From Mycobacterium gordonae (lineage in GTDB: Bacteria > Actinomycetota > Actinomycetes > Mycobacteriales > Mycobacteriaceae), in the NCBI RefSeq assembly GCF_017086405.1, contig NZ_CP070973.1, positions 682,001 to 746,000 of the forward strand: a DNA stretch of 64,000 bases, given 5' to 3'. A program made the position numbers and the translations under genes. Position 1 is the first letter of the stretch; each line of letters opens with the position of its first letter. Of this stretch, positions 36,680 to 46,928 are shown in pieces. Below the pieces are notes generated by a model. That model did no database searches and had not been told where the DNA came from. It was given only the letters and a program-made list of their open reading frames with translations.

Positions 36680-39600
36680 GCAGACTGATCTTCGAGGCCC
36701 GTCGGCGGCTGACCCCGCCCAGCGCCCGCAAGGGCACGATCACGATCGAGGCACCACCGGAACTGCCCCGGGCGATTCCGCCGTCGCTGTTCCGGCGCGC
36801 GATGCCGTACCTGATCGGGATCCTGATCGTCGGCATGATCGTGGCGCTGTTCGCCACCGGTATGAAGGTGATCTCGCCCCAGACGTTGTTCTTCCCGTTT
36901 GTGCTCTTGTTGGCCGCAACCGCGCTCTACCGTGGCAACGACAACAAGATGCGCACCGAGGAAGTCGACGCCGAACGGGCCGATTATCTGCGCTACCTGT
37001 CGGTGGTCCGGGACAACATCCGTGCCCAGGCGGCCGAACAACGTGCGGCGGCTCAGTGGTCGCACCCGGAGCCGGAGACGCTGTCCGCGGTGCCCGGGTC
37101 CCGGCGTCAGTGGGAGCGCGACCCGCACGACCCCGACTTCCTGGTGCTGCGGGCCGGTCGCCACACGGCGCCCCTGTCGACCGCGCTGCGGGTCAACGAC
37201 ACCGCCGACGAGATCGACCTGGAACCGGTGTCGCACAGCGCATTACGTAGCCTGCTGGACACCCAGCGCACAGTCCGCGACGTGCCGACGGGAATCGACC
37301 TGACCAAGGTCTCCCGGATCACCGTGCTCGGCGATGCCGAGCAGGCGCGGGCAGCGGTGCGGGCCTGGATAGCTCAGGCGGTGACCTGGCACGACCCGAC
37401 GGTGCTGGGAGTCGCGCTGGCGACCCGGGACCTGGAGGGCGATGACTGGTCGTGGCTGAAATGGTTGCCGCACGTCGATGTTCCCGGCCGCCTCGACGGC
37501 GTCGGACCGGCCCGCTATCTGAGCGACGATCCCGATGAGCTCGCCGATCTGCTCGCACCCGCGCTGGACGACCGCCCGGCGTTCACCGGCCGGTCGGTAG
37601 ACGCGTTGCGGCACTTGCTGATCGTGGTTGACGACCCCGACTACGACCTGAACGTCTCCACGCTGGCGTCAGGACGCGCGGCTGTCACCGTGGTGCATCT
37701 CGCGGACACCCAACCGCACCGGGAGCAGTACTCGGATCCGGAGAAGCCGATCCTGCGGATCTCCGGCGGCGCTATCGAACGGTGGCAGACCGGCGGCTGG
37801 CAGCCCTACATCGACTCCGCCGACGAATTCAGTGCGCGCGATGCCGCGCACCTGGCGCGTCGGTTGTCGCGCTGGGATTCCAACCCGACACACACCGGGC
37901 TGCGCTCGGCGGCCACCCGCGGTGCCAACTTCACCACGCTGCTGGGCATCTCGGATGCCTCCCGGCTGGATGTGCCGGCCCTGTGGGCGCCGCGGAACCG
38001 GGACGACGAGTTGCGCGTTCCGATCGGGGTCACCGCCACCGGCGAACCGCTGATGTTCGACCTCAAGGACGAGGCCGAGGGTGGCATGGGTCCGCACGGC
38101 CTGATGATCGGCATGACGGGTTCGGGCAAGTCGCAGACCCTGATGTCGATTCTGTTGTCGCTGTTGACCACTCACCCCGCCGACCGGCTGATCGTGATCT
38201 ACGCCGACTTCAAGGGCGAGGCCGGCGCCGACAGTTTCCGCAACTTCCCGCAGGTCGTCGCCGTGATCTCGAACATGGCCGAGAAGAAGTCGCTGGCCGA
38301 CCGGTTCGCCGACACGCTGCGCGGCGAGGTGGCCCGGCGCGAGATGCTGCTGCGCGAGGCCGGCCGCAAGGTGCAGGGCAGCGCGTTCAACTCGGTCACC
38401 GAATATGAGAACGCGATCGCGGACGGACACGATCTGGCGCCGATCCCAACGCTTTTCGTGGTAGCCGACGAGTTCACTCTGATGCTCGCCGATCATCCGG
38501 AATATGCGGAGCTGTTCGACTACGTGGCGCGCAAGGGACGCTCGTTCCGCATCCACATCCTGTTCGCATCGCAGACGCTCGATGTCGGAAAGATCAAGGA
38601 CATCGACAAGAACACCTCCTACCGTATTGGTCTGAAGGTGGCCAGCCCCAGCGTTTCTCGCCAGATCATCGGTGTGGAGGATGCCTACCACATCGAATCG
38701 GGCAAGGAGCACAAAGGCATCGGTTTCCTGGTGCCGGCGCCGGGGGCGGCACCGATCAAGTTCCGCTCGACCTACGTCGACGGCATCTACGAACCCCCTC
38801 AGACGGCGAAAACCATGGTGGTCCAGTCTATTCCGGAGCCGAAGCTGTTCCCCGCCGGAGCGGTGGAGCCGGATCCGGGCACCGTGATCTCCGGTGCCGA
38901 CGAGGACGAGAGCGTCGGACCACCGCGCAAGCTGATCGCGACCATCGGCGAGCAGTTGGCCGGCTACGGGCCGCGGGCCCCGCAGCTGTGGCTGCCGCCG
39001 CTGGACGAGCCGATCCCGCTGACCTCGACGCTGGCCAGAGCCGGTGTGCCGCCCCGCACCTGGCGCTGGCCGCTCGGTGAGGTGGACAAGCCGTTCGAGA
39101 TGCGTCGCGACCCGCTGGTTTTCGACGCCACGTCCTCGGCCGGCAACATGGTGATCCACGGTGGACCCAAGTCCGGGAAATCGACTGCGCTGCAGACATT
39201 CATCCTGTCGGCCGCCAGTCTGCACTCGCCGCGTGACGTCACCTTCTATTGCCTGGACTACGGCGGTGGGCAGCTACGCGCGCTGGAAGGGCTGGCGCAC
39301 GTCGGCGGCGTTGCCACCGCGCTCGAACCCGAACGCATTCGCCGGACGTTCGGCGAGCTGGAGCAGCTGCTGCTGGCCCGCCAGCGCCGGGAGGCGGTCC
39401 GGGACCGGCAGCCCAACGGGCAGAGCAACGGGTCGGTCGGCGATGACGGCTTCGGTGAGGTTTTCCTGGTCATCGACAACCTCTACGGCTTCGGCCGCGA
39501 CAACGTCGACCAGTTCAACACCCGCAACCCGTTGCTGGCCAGGGTGACCGAGCTGGTCAATGGCGGTCTGGCATACGGCATCCACGTGGTCGTCACCACG

Positions 39601-40668
39601 CCGAGCTGGCTGGAGGTGCCGCTGGCGATGCGCGACGGGCTGGGGCTGCGCCTCGAGCTGAAATTGCACGACGCGCGCGACAGCAACGTGCGCGTGGCGG
39701 GGGCGCTGCACCGTCCGGCCGAGGCCATTCCGCACGACCAGCCTGGGCGCGGGCTGACGATGGCGGCCCAGCACTTCCTGTTCGCGGAGCCGGAATTGGA
39801 CCAGATCCCGGCGATCAACGCGCGCTACCCGGGGCAGACGGCCGCGCCGGTGCGGCTGCTGCCCACCAACCTTGCTCCGCAAGCGGTCGGCGCCATGTAC
39901 CGCGGCCCGGAACAAATGGTCATCGGCCAGCGCGAAGAAGACCTGGCGCCGGTGGTGCACGACTTCGCCGAGCACCCGCTGCTGATGGTGTTCGGGGATA
40001 GCAAATCGGGCAAGACCACCTTGCTGCGCCACATCATCCGCACCATCCGGGAGAATTCGATCCCCGACACCGTGGCCTTCACGGTGCTCGATCGTCGCCT
40101 GCACCTGGTCGACGAGCCGCTGTTCCCGGACAACGAGTACACCGCCAACATCGACCGGATCACCCCGGCGATGATCGGTCTGGCGAACATCATCGAGTCA
40201 CGCCGCCCGCCGGCCGGCCTGTCGCCGGCGGAGTTGTCGCGCTGGACGTATCAGGGCCACACCCACTACCTGATCATCGATGACGTCGACCAGGTTCCGG
40301 ACTCCGCGGCGACCAGTGGACCCTACGTCGGGCAGCGCCCCTGGAGTCCGCTGATCGGCCTGCTCGGTCAGGCCAGTGATCTGGGGTTGCGGGTGATCGT
40401 CACCGGCCGCGCGTCCGGATCGGCGCACGCGTTGATGACCAACCCGTTGTTGCGCCGATTCAACGACCTGCAAGCGACGACGCTGATGTTGGCCGGCAAC
40501 CCGCAGGACAGCGGCAAGATCCGCGGTCAGCGGTTCAGCCGGCTGCCGGCCGGACGCGGAATCTTGTTGTCCGACAGCGACACCCCGACATTTGTGCAAT
40601 TGGTCAATCCGATGGTCGGTGCGGCCGCGTTATTTGGTGAAACGCAACAGGAGGGAAGTCAGTCATGA
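36676..40668 (+). CDS. eccC3: EccC3, ESX-3 FtsK/SpoIIIE-type translocase
   Basis: 1,330 residues, ATGA overlap with eccB3. Two membrane helices near residues 35-80 ([33 protein letters not shown]) are followed by a DUF domain and three ATPase domains. Their Walker A motifs are GMTGSGKSQ near 479, GGPKSGKST near 829 and GDSKSGKTT near 1107. The first domain also has the Walker B-like [12 protein letters not shown]. EccC is the motor of the secretion complex and recognises the C-terminal signal of Esx substrates through its last ATPase domain. The single polypeptide is normal for ESX-3. Its stop overlaps the PE5 start. Confidence 0.97.
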   Translation: MSRLIFEARRRLTPPSARKGTITIEAPPELPRAIPPSLFRRAMPYLIGILIVGMIVALFATGMKVISPQTLFFPFVLLLAATALYRGNDNKMRTEEVDAERADYLRYLSVVRDNIRAQAAEQRAAAQWSHPEPETLSAVPGSRRQWERDPHDPDFLVLRAGRHTAPLSTALRVNDTADEIDLEPVSHSALRSLLDTQRTVRDVPTGIDLTKVSRITVLGDAEQARAAVRAWIAQAVTWHDPTVLGVALATRDLEGDDWSWLKWLPHVDVPGRLDGVGPARYLSDDPDELADLLAPALDDRPAFTGRSVDALRHLLIVVDDPDYDLNVSTLASGRAAVTVVHLADTQPHREQYSDPEKPILRISGGAIERWQTGGWQPYIDSADEFSARDAAHLARRLSRWDSNPTHTGLRSAATRGANFTTLLGISDASRLDVPALWAPRNRDDELRVPIGVTATGEPLMFDLKDEAEGGMGPHGLMIGMTGSGKSQTLMSILLSLLTTHPADRLIVIYADFKGEAGADSFRNFPQVVAVISNMAEKKSLADRFADTLRGEVARREMLLREAGRKVQGSAFNSVTEYENAIADGHDLAPIPTLFVVADEFTLMLADHPEYAELFDYVARKGRSFRIHILFASQTLDVGKIKDIDKNTSYRIGLKVASPSVSRQIIGVEDAYHIESGKEHKGIGFLVPAPGAAPIKFRSTYVDGIYEPPQTAKTMVVQSIPEPKLFPAGAVEPDPGTVISGADEDESVGPPRKLIATIGEQLAGYGPRAPQLWLPPLDEPIPLTSTLARAGVPPRTWRWPLGEVDKPFEMRRDPLVFDATSSAGNMVIHGGPKSGKSTALQTFILSAASLHSPRDVTFYCLDYGGGQLRALEGLAHVGGVATALEPERIRRTFGELEQLLLARQRREAVRDRQPNGQSNGSVGDDGFGEVFLVIDNLYGFGRDNVDQFNTRNPLLARVTELVNGGLAYGIHVVVTTPSWLEVPLAMRDGLGLRLELKLHDARDSNVRVAGALHRPAEAIPHDQPGRGLTMAAQHFLFAEPELDQIPAINARYPGQTAAPVRLLPTNLAPQAVGAMYRGPEQMVIGQREEDLAPVVHDFAEHPLLMVFGDSKSGKTTLLRHIIRTIRENSIPDTVAFTVLDRRLHLVDEPLFPDNEYTANIDRITPAMIGLANIIESRRPPAGLSPAELSRWTYQGHTHYLIIDDVDQVPDSAATSGPYVGQRPWSPLIGLLGQASDLGLRVIVTGRASGSAHALMTNPLLRRFNDLQATTLMLAGNPQDSGKIRGQRFSRLPAGRGILLSDSDTPTFVQLVNPMVGAAALFGETQQEGSQS

Positions 40669-40973
40669 CGTTGCGAGTGGTTCCGGAGGGACTGGCCAGT
40701 GCGAGCGCCGCGGTCGAGGCGCTGACGGCGAGACTGGCTGCCGCACATGCCAACGCGGCCCCGTTGATCACCGCGGTGGTTCCGCCGGCGGCCGACCCGG
40801 TGTCGCTGCAGACCGCCGCCGGTTTCAGCGCCCAGGGCCAGGAGCACGCCGCCGTCGCCGCCCAGGGTGTCGAGGAGTTGGGGCGTGCCGGTATCGGCGT
40901 CGGCGAGGCCGGCGTCAGTTACCTCGCCGGTGACGCGGCGGCCGCTGCGACCTACGGGATCGCTGGCGGCTGA
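40665..40973 (+). CDS. PE5: PE5, ESX-3 PE protein
   Basis: 102 residues, a PE domain without PGRS tail: [20 protein letters not shown], a helix pair, then [17 protein letters not shown] with the YxxxD type VII signal close to the end. The ATG overlaps the eccC3 stop (ATGA) and its TGA overlaps the PPE4 ATG (TGATG). That arrangement is typical for PE/PPE pairs that fold together as a heterodimer. PE5-PPE4 is an ESX-3 substrate linked to siderophore-mediated iron uptake in M. tuberculosis. Confidence 0.95.
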   Translation: MTLRVVPEGLASASAAVEALTARLAAAHANAAPLITAVVPPAADPVSLQTAAGFSAQGQEHAAVAAQGVEELGRAGIGVGEAGVSYLAGDAAAAATYGIAGG

Positions 40974-42529
40974 TGAGCTCCCCCCTGGGGCCCCTGTGGG
41001 TTGCTTCGCCGCCGGAGGTGCATTCGGCGTTGCTGAGCGGTGGACCTGGCCCGGCGTCGCTGTTGGCGGCCGCCGGTGCCTGGACCGCGCTCAGTGCCGA
41101 ATATGCCTCGGCGGCAGCGGAACTCGAGGGGTTGTTGGGGGCGGTGGCGGCCGGCGCCTGGCAGGGGCCGAGCGCGGAGCAGTATGTGGCCGCACATCAG
41201 CCGTACGTGGCCTGGCTGCTGCAGGCCAGTGCCGATGCTGCCGCGACGGCGGCCCAGCTCGACACCGCCGCCGCGGCATACACCACCGCGCTGGCGGCGA
41301 TGCCGACGCTGGCCGAGCTGGCCACCAACCACCTGGTGCACGGCGTGCTGGTCGCGACGAATTTCTTTGGTATCAACACGATTCCCATCGCGCTCAACGA
41401 AGCGGATTACCTGCGGATGTGGCTGCAGGCGGCCGCGACCATGGCGCTGTATCAGGCGGCCGCCGGCGCGGCGTTGGCGGCTGTGCCGCGGACCGGCCCG
41501 GCGCCGGCGGTGGTGAATCCCGGGGGTGAGCTGACCGGCAACGCAGCCTCGGCCGCGGCCGCAACGGATCCATGGCAATGGCTGCTGCAGCTGCTGCAGC
41601 AGTTGTACAACGCCTACACCAGCTTCTATTCCGCGATGTTCAAAGAGATCGCGGCCTTCCTGCAGGACCCGATCGGCAACACGTTCAAGATCATCGTCGC
41701 CTTCCTCACCAATCCCGAAGCGGCGATCGTCACCTATGGCCCGTTGCTGTTCGCGCTGGCCTATCAGGTGTTCTTCAACCTCGTCGGCTGGCCGTTCTGG
41801 GGCATGGTCCTGAGTTCACCGTTCCTGCTGCCGGTCGGCCTCACCCTGGGTCTGAGCGCAATAACGTTGCTGCCGGCCGTGGCACCGGTGGCGGTGCCGG
41901 CCGCCGCGGCGCCATTGGCGCTGGCCGCCACCACCGCCCACGCGGTGTGGCCCGTCGCGGGGATGGTGCCGGCGACGGGCAGCGTGGCCGGCACACCGGC
42001 TGGTGCCGCCGCCGCCGGCTCCAGTGCCGGCGCGGCTGCCCCGGCGGCGGCCACCGGGACGACCATCGCCCCCTATGTCGTTGCGGTGGGCGGCGATTGG
42101 GGACCCAGCCTAGGCCCGACGGTCGGTGGCCGCAGCGCCGCGAAGGCGCCTGCGGCGACCATCCCGGCGGCCGGTGCGGCCGCGGTCAGCAGCGCGTCGG
42201 CCCGGGCTAAACGGCGCCGCCGCGCACAGCTGCACGACCACAGCGACGAATTCCTGGACATGGACGCGACGGGATCCGGGGGATGTCCGGAGCCGTCCCG
42301 GGCAATCGGCGTCGACACGCAGGCTTCCGAGCGGGGGGCCGGCAGGTTCGGCTTCGCCGGGACGGTGCCCACCGAGACGCTGTTGGAGGCGGCCGGGTTG
42401 ACCGCGCTGGCCGCCGACGACTTCGGCGGCGGTCCGCGAATGCCGATGGTCCCGGGGACCTGGGAGCGGGGTCGAGAGGAAGGGGGAGCCGGAAGTCAGC
42501 GAGATGACTTGCCGAGCAGGGAAATCTGA
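40973..42529 (+). CDS. PPE4: PPE4, ESX-3 PPE protein
   Basis: 518 residues. The PPE domain (1-180) opens with [20 protein letters not shown], has the [13 protein letters not shown] loop, and contains [21 protein letters not shown] hydrophobic middle segment (about 245-330; [20 protein letters not shown]) is followed by an Ala/Gly-rich stretch and a C-terminal region with the basic [13 protein letters not shown] patch. The end reads [20 protein letters not shown], as in the PPE3-like protein. It pairs with PE5 and should be recognised by EspG3 before export. The 24 bp to esxG contain AAAGGAAGAG. Confidence 0.95.
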   Translation: MSSPLGPLWVASPPEVHSALLSGGPGPASLLAAAGAWTALSAEYASAAAELEGLLGAVAAGAWQGPSAEQYVAAHQPYVAWLLQASADAAATAAQLDTAAAAYTTALAAMPTLAELATNHLVHGVLVATNFFGINTIPIALNEADYLRMWLQAAATMALYQAAAGAALAAVPRTGPAPAVVNPGGELTGNAASAAAATDPWQWLLQLLQQLYNAYTSFYSAMFKEIAAFLQDPIGNTFKIIVAFLTNPEAAIVTYGPLLFALAYQVFFNLVGWPFWGMVLSSPFLLPVGLTLGLSAITLLPAVAPVAVPAAAAPLALAATTAHAVWPVAGMVPATGSVAGTPAGAAAAGSSAGAAAPAAATGTTIAPYVVAVGGDWGPSLGPTVGGRSAAKAPAATIPAAGAAAVSSASARAKRRRRAQLHDHSDEFLDMDATGSGGCPEPSRAIGVDTQASERGAGRFGFAGTVPTETLLEAAGLTALAADDFGGGPRMPMVPGTWERGREEGGAGSQRDDLPSREI

Positions 42530-42553
42530 TTCAAATCAAGGAAAGGAAGAGCT

Positions 42554-42847
42554 ATGAGTATGTTGGACGCTCATATTCCGCAGTTGGTGTCCTCGCAGGC
42601 GGCGTTCGGCGCCAAGGCGGGGTTGATGCGACACACCATCGGCCAGGCCGAGCAGGCGGCCATGTCGGCGCAAGCGTTTCACCAGGGTGAGTCCTCAGCG
42701 GCGTTTCAGGCTGCCCACGCCCGTTTCGTCGAGGTGGCGGCTCGGGTGAACACCTTGCTCGATATCGCGCAGGCGAACCTGGGTGAGGCTGCCGGCACGT
42801 ATGTGGCCGCCGACGCCGCGGCCGCTTCGTCCTACACCGGCTTCTGA
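42554..42847 (+). CDS. esxG: EsxG, WXG100-family ESX-3 substrate
   Basis: 97 residues from the ATG at 42,554, after AAAGGAAGA. The helix-turn-helix shape of WXG100 proteins is present, with HQGESSAAF in place of a strict WxG turn, as is known for EsxG. The C-terminal secretion signal is YVAAD, followed by [10 protein letters not shown]. EsxG forms a tight 1:1 dimer with EsxH, encoded 25 bp downstream, and the dimer is exported by ESX-3. It is needed for mycobactin-dependent iron use and affects phagosome maturation in M. tuberculosis. Confidence 0.97.
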   Translation: MSMLDAHIPQLVSSQAAFGAKAGLMRHTIGQAEQAAMSAQAFHQGESSAAFQAAHARFVEVAARVNTLLDIAQANLGEAAGTYVAADAAAASSYTGF

Positions 42848-42872
42848 GCCCGGCTTCGAGAAAGGATCAATC

Positions 42873-43163
42873 ATGTCGCAGATCATGTACAACTACCCGG
42901 CGATGCTCGCCCACGCCGGGGACATGTCGGGCTACGCTGGCACCTTGCAGGGCCTGGGCGCCGACATCTCGGCCGAGCAGGCCGCGCTGCAGAACGCCTG
43001 GCAGGGTGACACCGGGGTGACCTACCAGGCCTGGCAGGTGCAGTGGAATCAGGCCATGGAGGACCTGGTTCGCGCCTATCAGGCGATGGCCAGCACCCAT
43101 GAAGCCAACACCATGTCGATGATGGCCCGGGATGCGGCCGAAGCCGCCAAGTGGGGCGGTTAG
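42873..43163 (+). CDS. esxH: EsxH (TB10.4-like), WXG100-family ESX-3 substrate
   Basis: 96 residues from the ATG at 42,873, after GAAAGGA. W43-Q-G in QNAWQGDTG is the turn motif. The sequence is very close to M. tuberculosis TB10.4. A zinc site on that EsxH is described as H14, H70, H76 and E77. Here H14 (MLAHAGDM), H76 and E77 (STHEAN) are present but residue 70 is Gln (RAYQAM). Zinc binding may therefore be weaker or altered. It partners EsxG. Confidence 0.97.
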   Translation: MSQIMYNYPAMLAHAGDMSGYAGTLQGLGADISAEQAALQNAWQGDTGVTYQAWQVQWNQAMEDLVRAYQAMASTHEANTMSMMARDAAEAAKWGG

Positions 43164-43173
43164 CCGCGCCTAG

Positions 43174-44037
43174 ATGGACGCTTCGCCCAATGCCGTCGAA
43201 CTGACGGTCGATCAGGCGTGGTTCATTGCGGAAACCGCTGGGGCGGGCAGCTTTCCATGGGTGCTCGCGATCACCAACCCGTATCGCGATGCCGCACAAC
43301 GAGCCGCGTTCTTCGACCGGCAGAAGGACGAGCTGACCCGGATGGGAGTGATGACGCAAGGCGGTGTCATCAACCCGGCGATCACCGACTGGATCAAAGT
43401 GGTGTGCTTCCCAGACCGGTGGCTCGACCTGCGTTACCTGGGTCCGGGTTCGGTGACCGACGCCGGAGACATGCTGCGCGGAATCGTCGCGCAGCGTGCC
43501 GGGGCCACCGTGGTCGCGCTGCGCAGCGCGCAGCTGGTCACCTTTACCGCGATGGACATCGACGACCCGCGAGCGCTGGTTCCGGTGCTGGGTGTCGGAT
43601 TGATGCAACGGCCGCCGGCCAGATTCGAGGAATTCAGCATGCCGACCCGGGTGGGGGCCCGGGCCGACGAGCGGCTGCGCGCCGGTGTGCCGCTCACGGA
43701 AGTCCTTGACTACCTGGGGATTCCGGTTTCGGCGCGCGCCGTGGTGGAGTCCGTCTTTACCGGGCCGCGCAGCTACGTCGAGATCGTGGCCGGCTGCAAC
43801 CGCGACGGCCGGTACAGCACCACCGAGGTGGGACTGAGCATCATCGACACCACCGCCGGGCGGGTGTTGGTCAGTCCGTCCCGGGCCTTCGACGGCGAAT
43901 GGGTTTCGACATTCAGTCCCGGCACGCCCTTCGCGACCGCCGTCGCGATCGAGCGACTGACGTCCTTCCTGCCGGACGGGGATTGGTTCCCCGGCCACCG
44001 GTTATCGCGCGACTTCTCCACCCAGACAACGGCATAA
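43174..44037 (+). CDS. espG3: EspG3, cytosolic chaperone for PE/PPE proteins
   Basis: 287 residues from the ATG at 43,174, 10 bp after esxH. EspG family features are [20 protein letters not shown], ILRxxG-like [16 protein letters not shown], and a C-terminal [17 protein letters not shown]. EspG3 binds the tip of ESX-3 PPE proteins (here PPE4 and probably the PPE3-like protein), keeping them soluble and directing them to ESX-3. M. tuberculosis EspG3 is slightly longer. A 34-bp stretch and a mini-ORF follow before eccD3. Confidence 0.95.
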   Translation: MDASPNAVELTVDQAWFIAETAGAGSFPWVLAITNPYRDAAQRAAFFDRQKDELTRMGVMTQGGVINPAITDWIKVVCFPDRWLDLRYLGPGSVTDAGDMLRGIVAQRAGATVVALRSAQLVTFTAMDIDDPRALVPVLGVGLMQRPPARFEEFSMPTRVGARADERLRAGVPLTEVLDYLGIPVSARAVVESVFTGPRSYVEIVAGCNRDGRYSTTEVGLSIIDTTAGRVLVSPSRAFDGEWVSTFSPGTPFATAVAIERLTSFLPDGDWFPGHRLSRDFSTQTTA

Positions 44038-44071
44038 ACCAGGCATAAGTAGCAAGCAGAAAGAGAGCACG

Positions 44072-44113
44072 ATGTTTCAGCAACGGCCCCAGCAGCTTTG
44101 GTGGGTTCAATGA
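44072..44113 (+). CDS. Possible 13-residue mini-ORF coupled to eccD3
   Basis: After AGAAAGAGAG, an ATG at 44,072 opens MFQQRPQQLWWVQ, ending in a TGA that overlaps the eccD3 ATG (ATGA, 44,110-44,113). Every other close junction in this operon is coupled in the same way, so the peptide may serve to bring ribosomes to eccD3. Alternatively it is chance. Confidence 0.35.
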   Translation: MFQQRPQQLWWVQ

Positions 44114-45519
44114 CGTCCGGCACCGTCATGCCTATCGTCCGCGTCGCCATTCTCGCGGACAGCCGGCTGACGGAGATGGCGTTGCCCACCGAGTTGCCGC
44201 TGCGCGAGATTCTTCCGGCGGTGCAGCGTCTGGTGGTCCCCGCGGCCGGCAACGGTGACGATGCGCAAGGCGCCCCCTACCTGAGCCTGGCGCCCATCGG
44301 TGGAGCGCCGTTCAGCCTGGACGCCAGCCTGGACACCGTCGGAGTGGTCGACGGGGATCTGCTCGCCCTGCAGCCGGTGCCGGCCGGCCCCGCCGCGCCG
44401 GGGATCGTCGAGGACATCGCCGATGCGGCCATGATCTTCTCCGTGTCGCGACGGAACCCGTGGGGCGTCAAGCATATTCAGCGTGGCGCGGTGGCCGCGG
44501 TGATCGGTGTGACGCTGTTGGCCACCGGCCTCTCGGCCGCCCACCGGGTGGCCACCGGAGCCCTGGCCGGCTTGGTGGCCGTCAGTGCGATCGCAGCCGT
44601 CGTCGCGATCACCGGGCTGCTGAGCACCGCTCGGTCTCCACGCACCGGGGTGGCGCTGTCGATCGCCGCGCTGGCGCCGATCGCGACAGCGCTGGCGCTA
44701 GCGGTGCCGGGGAGGTTCGGCGCCGCGCAGGTGCTGCTGGCCGCGGCCGGGGTCGCCGCGTGGTCACTCATCGCCCTGATCGTCCCCAGCACCGAACGCG
44801 AGCGCGCGGTCGGCTTCTTCACCGCCTCGGCGGTGGTCGGGCTCACCATCGCGCTGGCAGCGGGAGCCGAATTGCTCTGGCGTCTGCCGATATTGGCCCT
44901 CGGCTGCGGGCTGATCGTGGCGGCGCTGTTGATCACCATCCAGGCGGCTCAGCTCTCGGCGCTGTGGGCGCGTTTTCCGCTGCCGGTCATCCCGGCGCCG
45001 GGTGATCCCACCCCGTCCGCCCCGTCGTTGCGCGTGCTCGAGGACCTGCCGCGCCGGGTGCGGATCAGCGACGCCCACCAGAACGGTTTCATCGCCGCCG
45101 CGGTCGTGCTCAGCGTGCTGGGGTCGGTCGCGATCGCGCTGCGGCCCGAGACGTTGAGCGTCGCGGGTTGGTACGTGGTGGCGGCCGCTTCGCTTGCGGC
45201 CACGCTGCGGGCGCGGGTGTGGGATTCGGCCGCCTGCAAGGCGTGGCTGCTGGCCCAGCCGTTCCTGGTGGCCGGCGCGCTCTTGGTGTACTACGCCGCG
45301 ACCGGGCGATTCCTGGGCGCCTTCGTAGCCGTGCTGACGTTGGCGCTGCTCGTGCTGGCCTGGATCGTGGTGGCGCTGAACCCGTCGATCGCCTCGCCGG
45401 ACAGCTACTCACTGCCGCTGCGCCGGTTGCTGGGCTTTCTGGCCGCCGGGCTCGACGCGTCACTGATCCCGGTGATGGCGTTCCTGGTCGGACTTTTCGC
45501 CTGGGTGCTCAATCGATGA
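44110..45519 (+). CDS. eccD3: EccD3, ESX-3 membrane channel subunit
   Basis: 469 residues from the ATG at 44,110 (a GTG at 44,101 is the alternative). An N-terminal ubiquitin-like domain (about 8-95: MPIVRVAILADSRLTEMALP) is followed by a cytoplasmic linker with RRNPWGVKHIQRG. About eleven membrane helices then run from about residue 130 to the end. EccD is the main multi-spanning component of the ESX inner-membrane complex, surrounding the EccB and EccC helices. Its stop overlaps the mycP3 start by ATGA. Confidence 0.96.
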   Translation: MTSGTVMPIVRVAILADSRLTEMALPTELPLREILPAVQRLVVPAAGNGDDAQGAPYLSLAPIGGAPFSLDASLDTVGVVDGDLLALQPVPAGPAAPGIVEDIADAAMIFSVSRRNPWGVKHIQRGAVAAVIGVTLLATGLSAAHRVATGALAGLVAVSAIAAVVAITGLLSTARSPRTGVALSIAALAPIATALALAVPGRFGAAQVLLAAAGVAAWSLIALIVPSTERERAVGFFTASAVVGLTIALAAGAELLWRLPILALGCGLIVAALLITIQAAQLSALWARFPLPVIPAPGDPTPSAPSLRVLEDLPRRVRISDAHQNGFIAAAVVLSVLGSVAIALRPETLSVAGWYVVAAASLAATLRARVWDSAACKAWLLAQPFLVAGALLVYYAATGRFLGAFVAVLTLALLVLAWIVVALNPSIASPDSYSLPLRRLLGFLAAGLDASLIPVMAFLVGLFAWVLNR

Positions 45520-46928
45520 GACGTGCCGCTGGATTGGGTTGCTGCACAGCGCTGCTGGCGTTGGGGCAGGTCCCGGTGGTCGCGACGGCGCCGCCGGCGC
45601 TGGCGATCAGCCCGCCGGTGGTGGACGCAGCGGCGCCACCGCCGAGTGGGGCGCCGGGGCCCGTACAGGTGATGGAGCAGCGCGGCCCGTGCAGCATCTC
45701 CGGCGTCATACCGGGCAGCGATCCCGGCGCGCCGACACCCAGCCAGTCCCTCCTGAACCTGCCGGCGGCGTGGCAATTCTCCCGCGGCGAAGGCCAGGTG
45801 GTGGCGATCATCGACACCGGCGTGCGGCCGGGCCCGCGGCTGAACAATGTGGAGGCCGGCGGTGACTTCGTGGAGTCCACCGACGGGCTGACCGACTGCG
45901 ACGGGCACGGCACGCTGGTCGCCGGGATCGTTGCCGGCCAGCCCGGTGACGACGGCTTCTCCGGCGTGGCGCCCGCGGCCCGGCTGCTGTCGCTGCGGGT
46001 GACGTCGGCCAAGTACTCGCCGCGCACTCCGGGCGGTGACCCGACGCTCGCGCGGGCGGCCATCGACATCGAGGCGCTGGCCCGGGCCATCGTGCACGCG
46101 GCCGATCGCGGCGCCCGGGTGATCAACATTTCGGCGATCACCTGCCTGCCCGCCGACCGCACCGTGGATCAGGCCGCGCTGGGAGCTGCGATCAGGTATG
46201 CAGCGGTCGACAAGGACGTGGTGATCGTGGCCGCCGCCGGCAACAGCGGCCCGACCGGATCGGTCGCAGGCGGCACGTCGTGTGAATCCAACCCGCTCAC
46301 CGACCTGAGCCGCCCCGGCGATCCGCGCAACTGGGCCGGCGTCACGTCGGTCTCGGTGCCGTCTTGGTGGCAGCCCTACGTGCTGTCCGCCGCGTCCGTC
46401 TCGTCGGGCGGCCGGCCCTCGAAGTTCACCATGGCCGGTCCGTGGGTGGGCATCGCGGCGCCCGGGGAAAACATAGCGTCGGTGAGCAACGGCGACGGCG
46501 GCGGTCTGGCCAACGGCCTGCCCGACGACCACCAGCAGCTCGTACCGCTCAGCGGCACCAGCTATGCGGCCGGCTACGTCTCCGGCGTCGCGGCGCTGGT
46601 TCGCGCCAAGTATCCGGAGCTACCGGCCGCCGAGGTGGTGCGCCGGCTCACCGCGACCGCGCAGAACGGTCCGCGGGACCCGTCCAACCTGGTCGGCGCC
46701 GGCATGCTCGATGCGGTCGCGGCACTGACCTGGCAACTGCCGTCGGCACCCGGCGGGGCACCGGCCTCGACCTCGGTGAAGCCGGTGGCCGTTCCGCCGC
46801 GACCGGCGGCAGCGAACACCACACCGCGCAACGTGGCGTTGGCCGGAGCCGGCGTGCTGACCTTGGTCGTCCTCATCACCGCAGCGACGGTGGCGGTAGT
46901 GCGCCGCCGGAAGGAGCCCACCCCGTGA
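45516..46928 (+). CDS. mycP3: MycP3, membrane-anchored subtilisin-like mycosin
   Basis: 470 residues from the ATG at 45,516, overlapping the eccD3 stop; a longer frame upstream lies inside eccD3. A signal peptide (LGCCTALLALGQVPVVATAP) leads to a subtilase domain with catalytic D100 (IIDTGV), H131 (DGHGTLVAG) and S349 (GTSYAAGYVSG), plus oxyanion Asn in AAAGNSGPTG. A Pro-rich linker and one C-terminal membrane helix (VALAGAGVLTLVVLITAATV) with RRRK stop-transfer anchor it. Mycosins cap the periplasmic side of the ESX pore and stabilise it. Confidence 0.96.
   Translation: MRRAAGLGCCTALLALGQVPVVATAPPALAISPPVVDAAAPPPSGAPGPVQVMEQRGPCSISGVIPGSDPGAPTPSQSLLNLPAAWQFSRGEGQVVAIIDTGVRPGPRLNNVEAGGDFVESTDGLTDCDGHGTLVAGIVAGQPGDDGFSGVAPAARLLSLRVTSAKYSPRTPGGDPTLARAAIDIEALARAIVHAADRGARVINISAITCLPADRTVDQAALGAAIRYAAVDKDVVIVAAAGNSGPTGSVAGGTSCESNPLTDLSRPGDPRNWAGVTSVSVPSWWQPYVLSAASVSSGGRPSKFTMAGPWVGIAAPGENIASVSNGDGGGLANGLPDDHQQLVPLSGTSYAAGYVSGVAALVRAKYPELPAAEVVRRLTATAQNGPRDPSNLVGAGMLDAVAALTWQLPSAPGGAPASTSVKPVAVPPRPAAANTTPRNVALAGAGVLTLVVLITAATVAVVRRRKEPTP

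Noticed and set aside
42527..42540. The near-palindrome CTGATTCAAATCAAG before esxG as a metal-regulator site
   Set aside because: It lacks the TGAAAAT-type halves of Zur and the TTAGG halves of IdeR; known second promoters before esxG are not metal-dependent.
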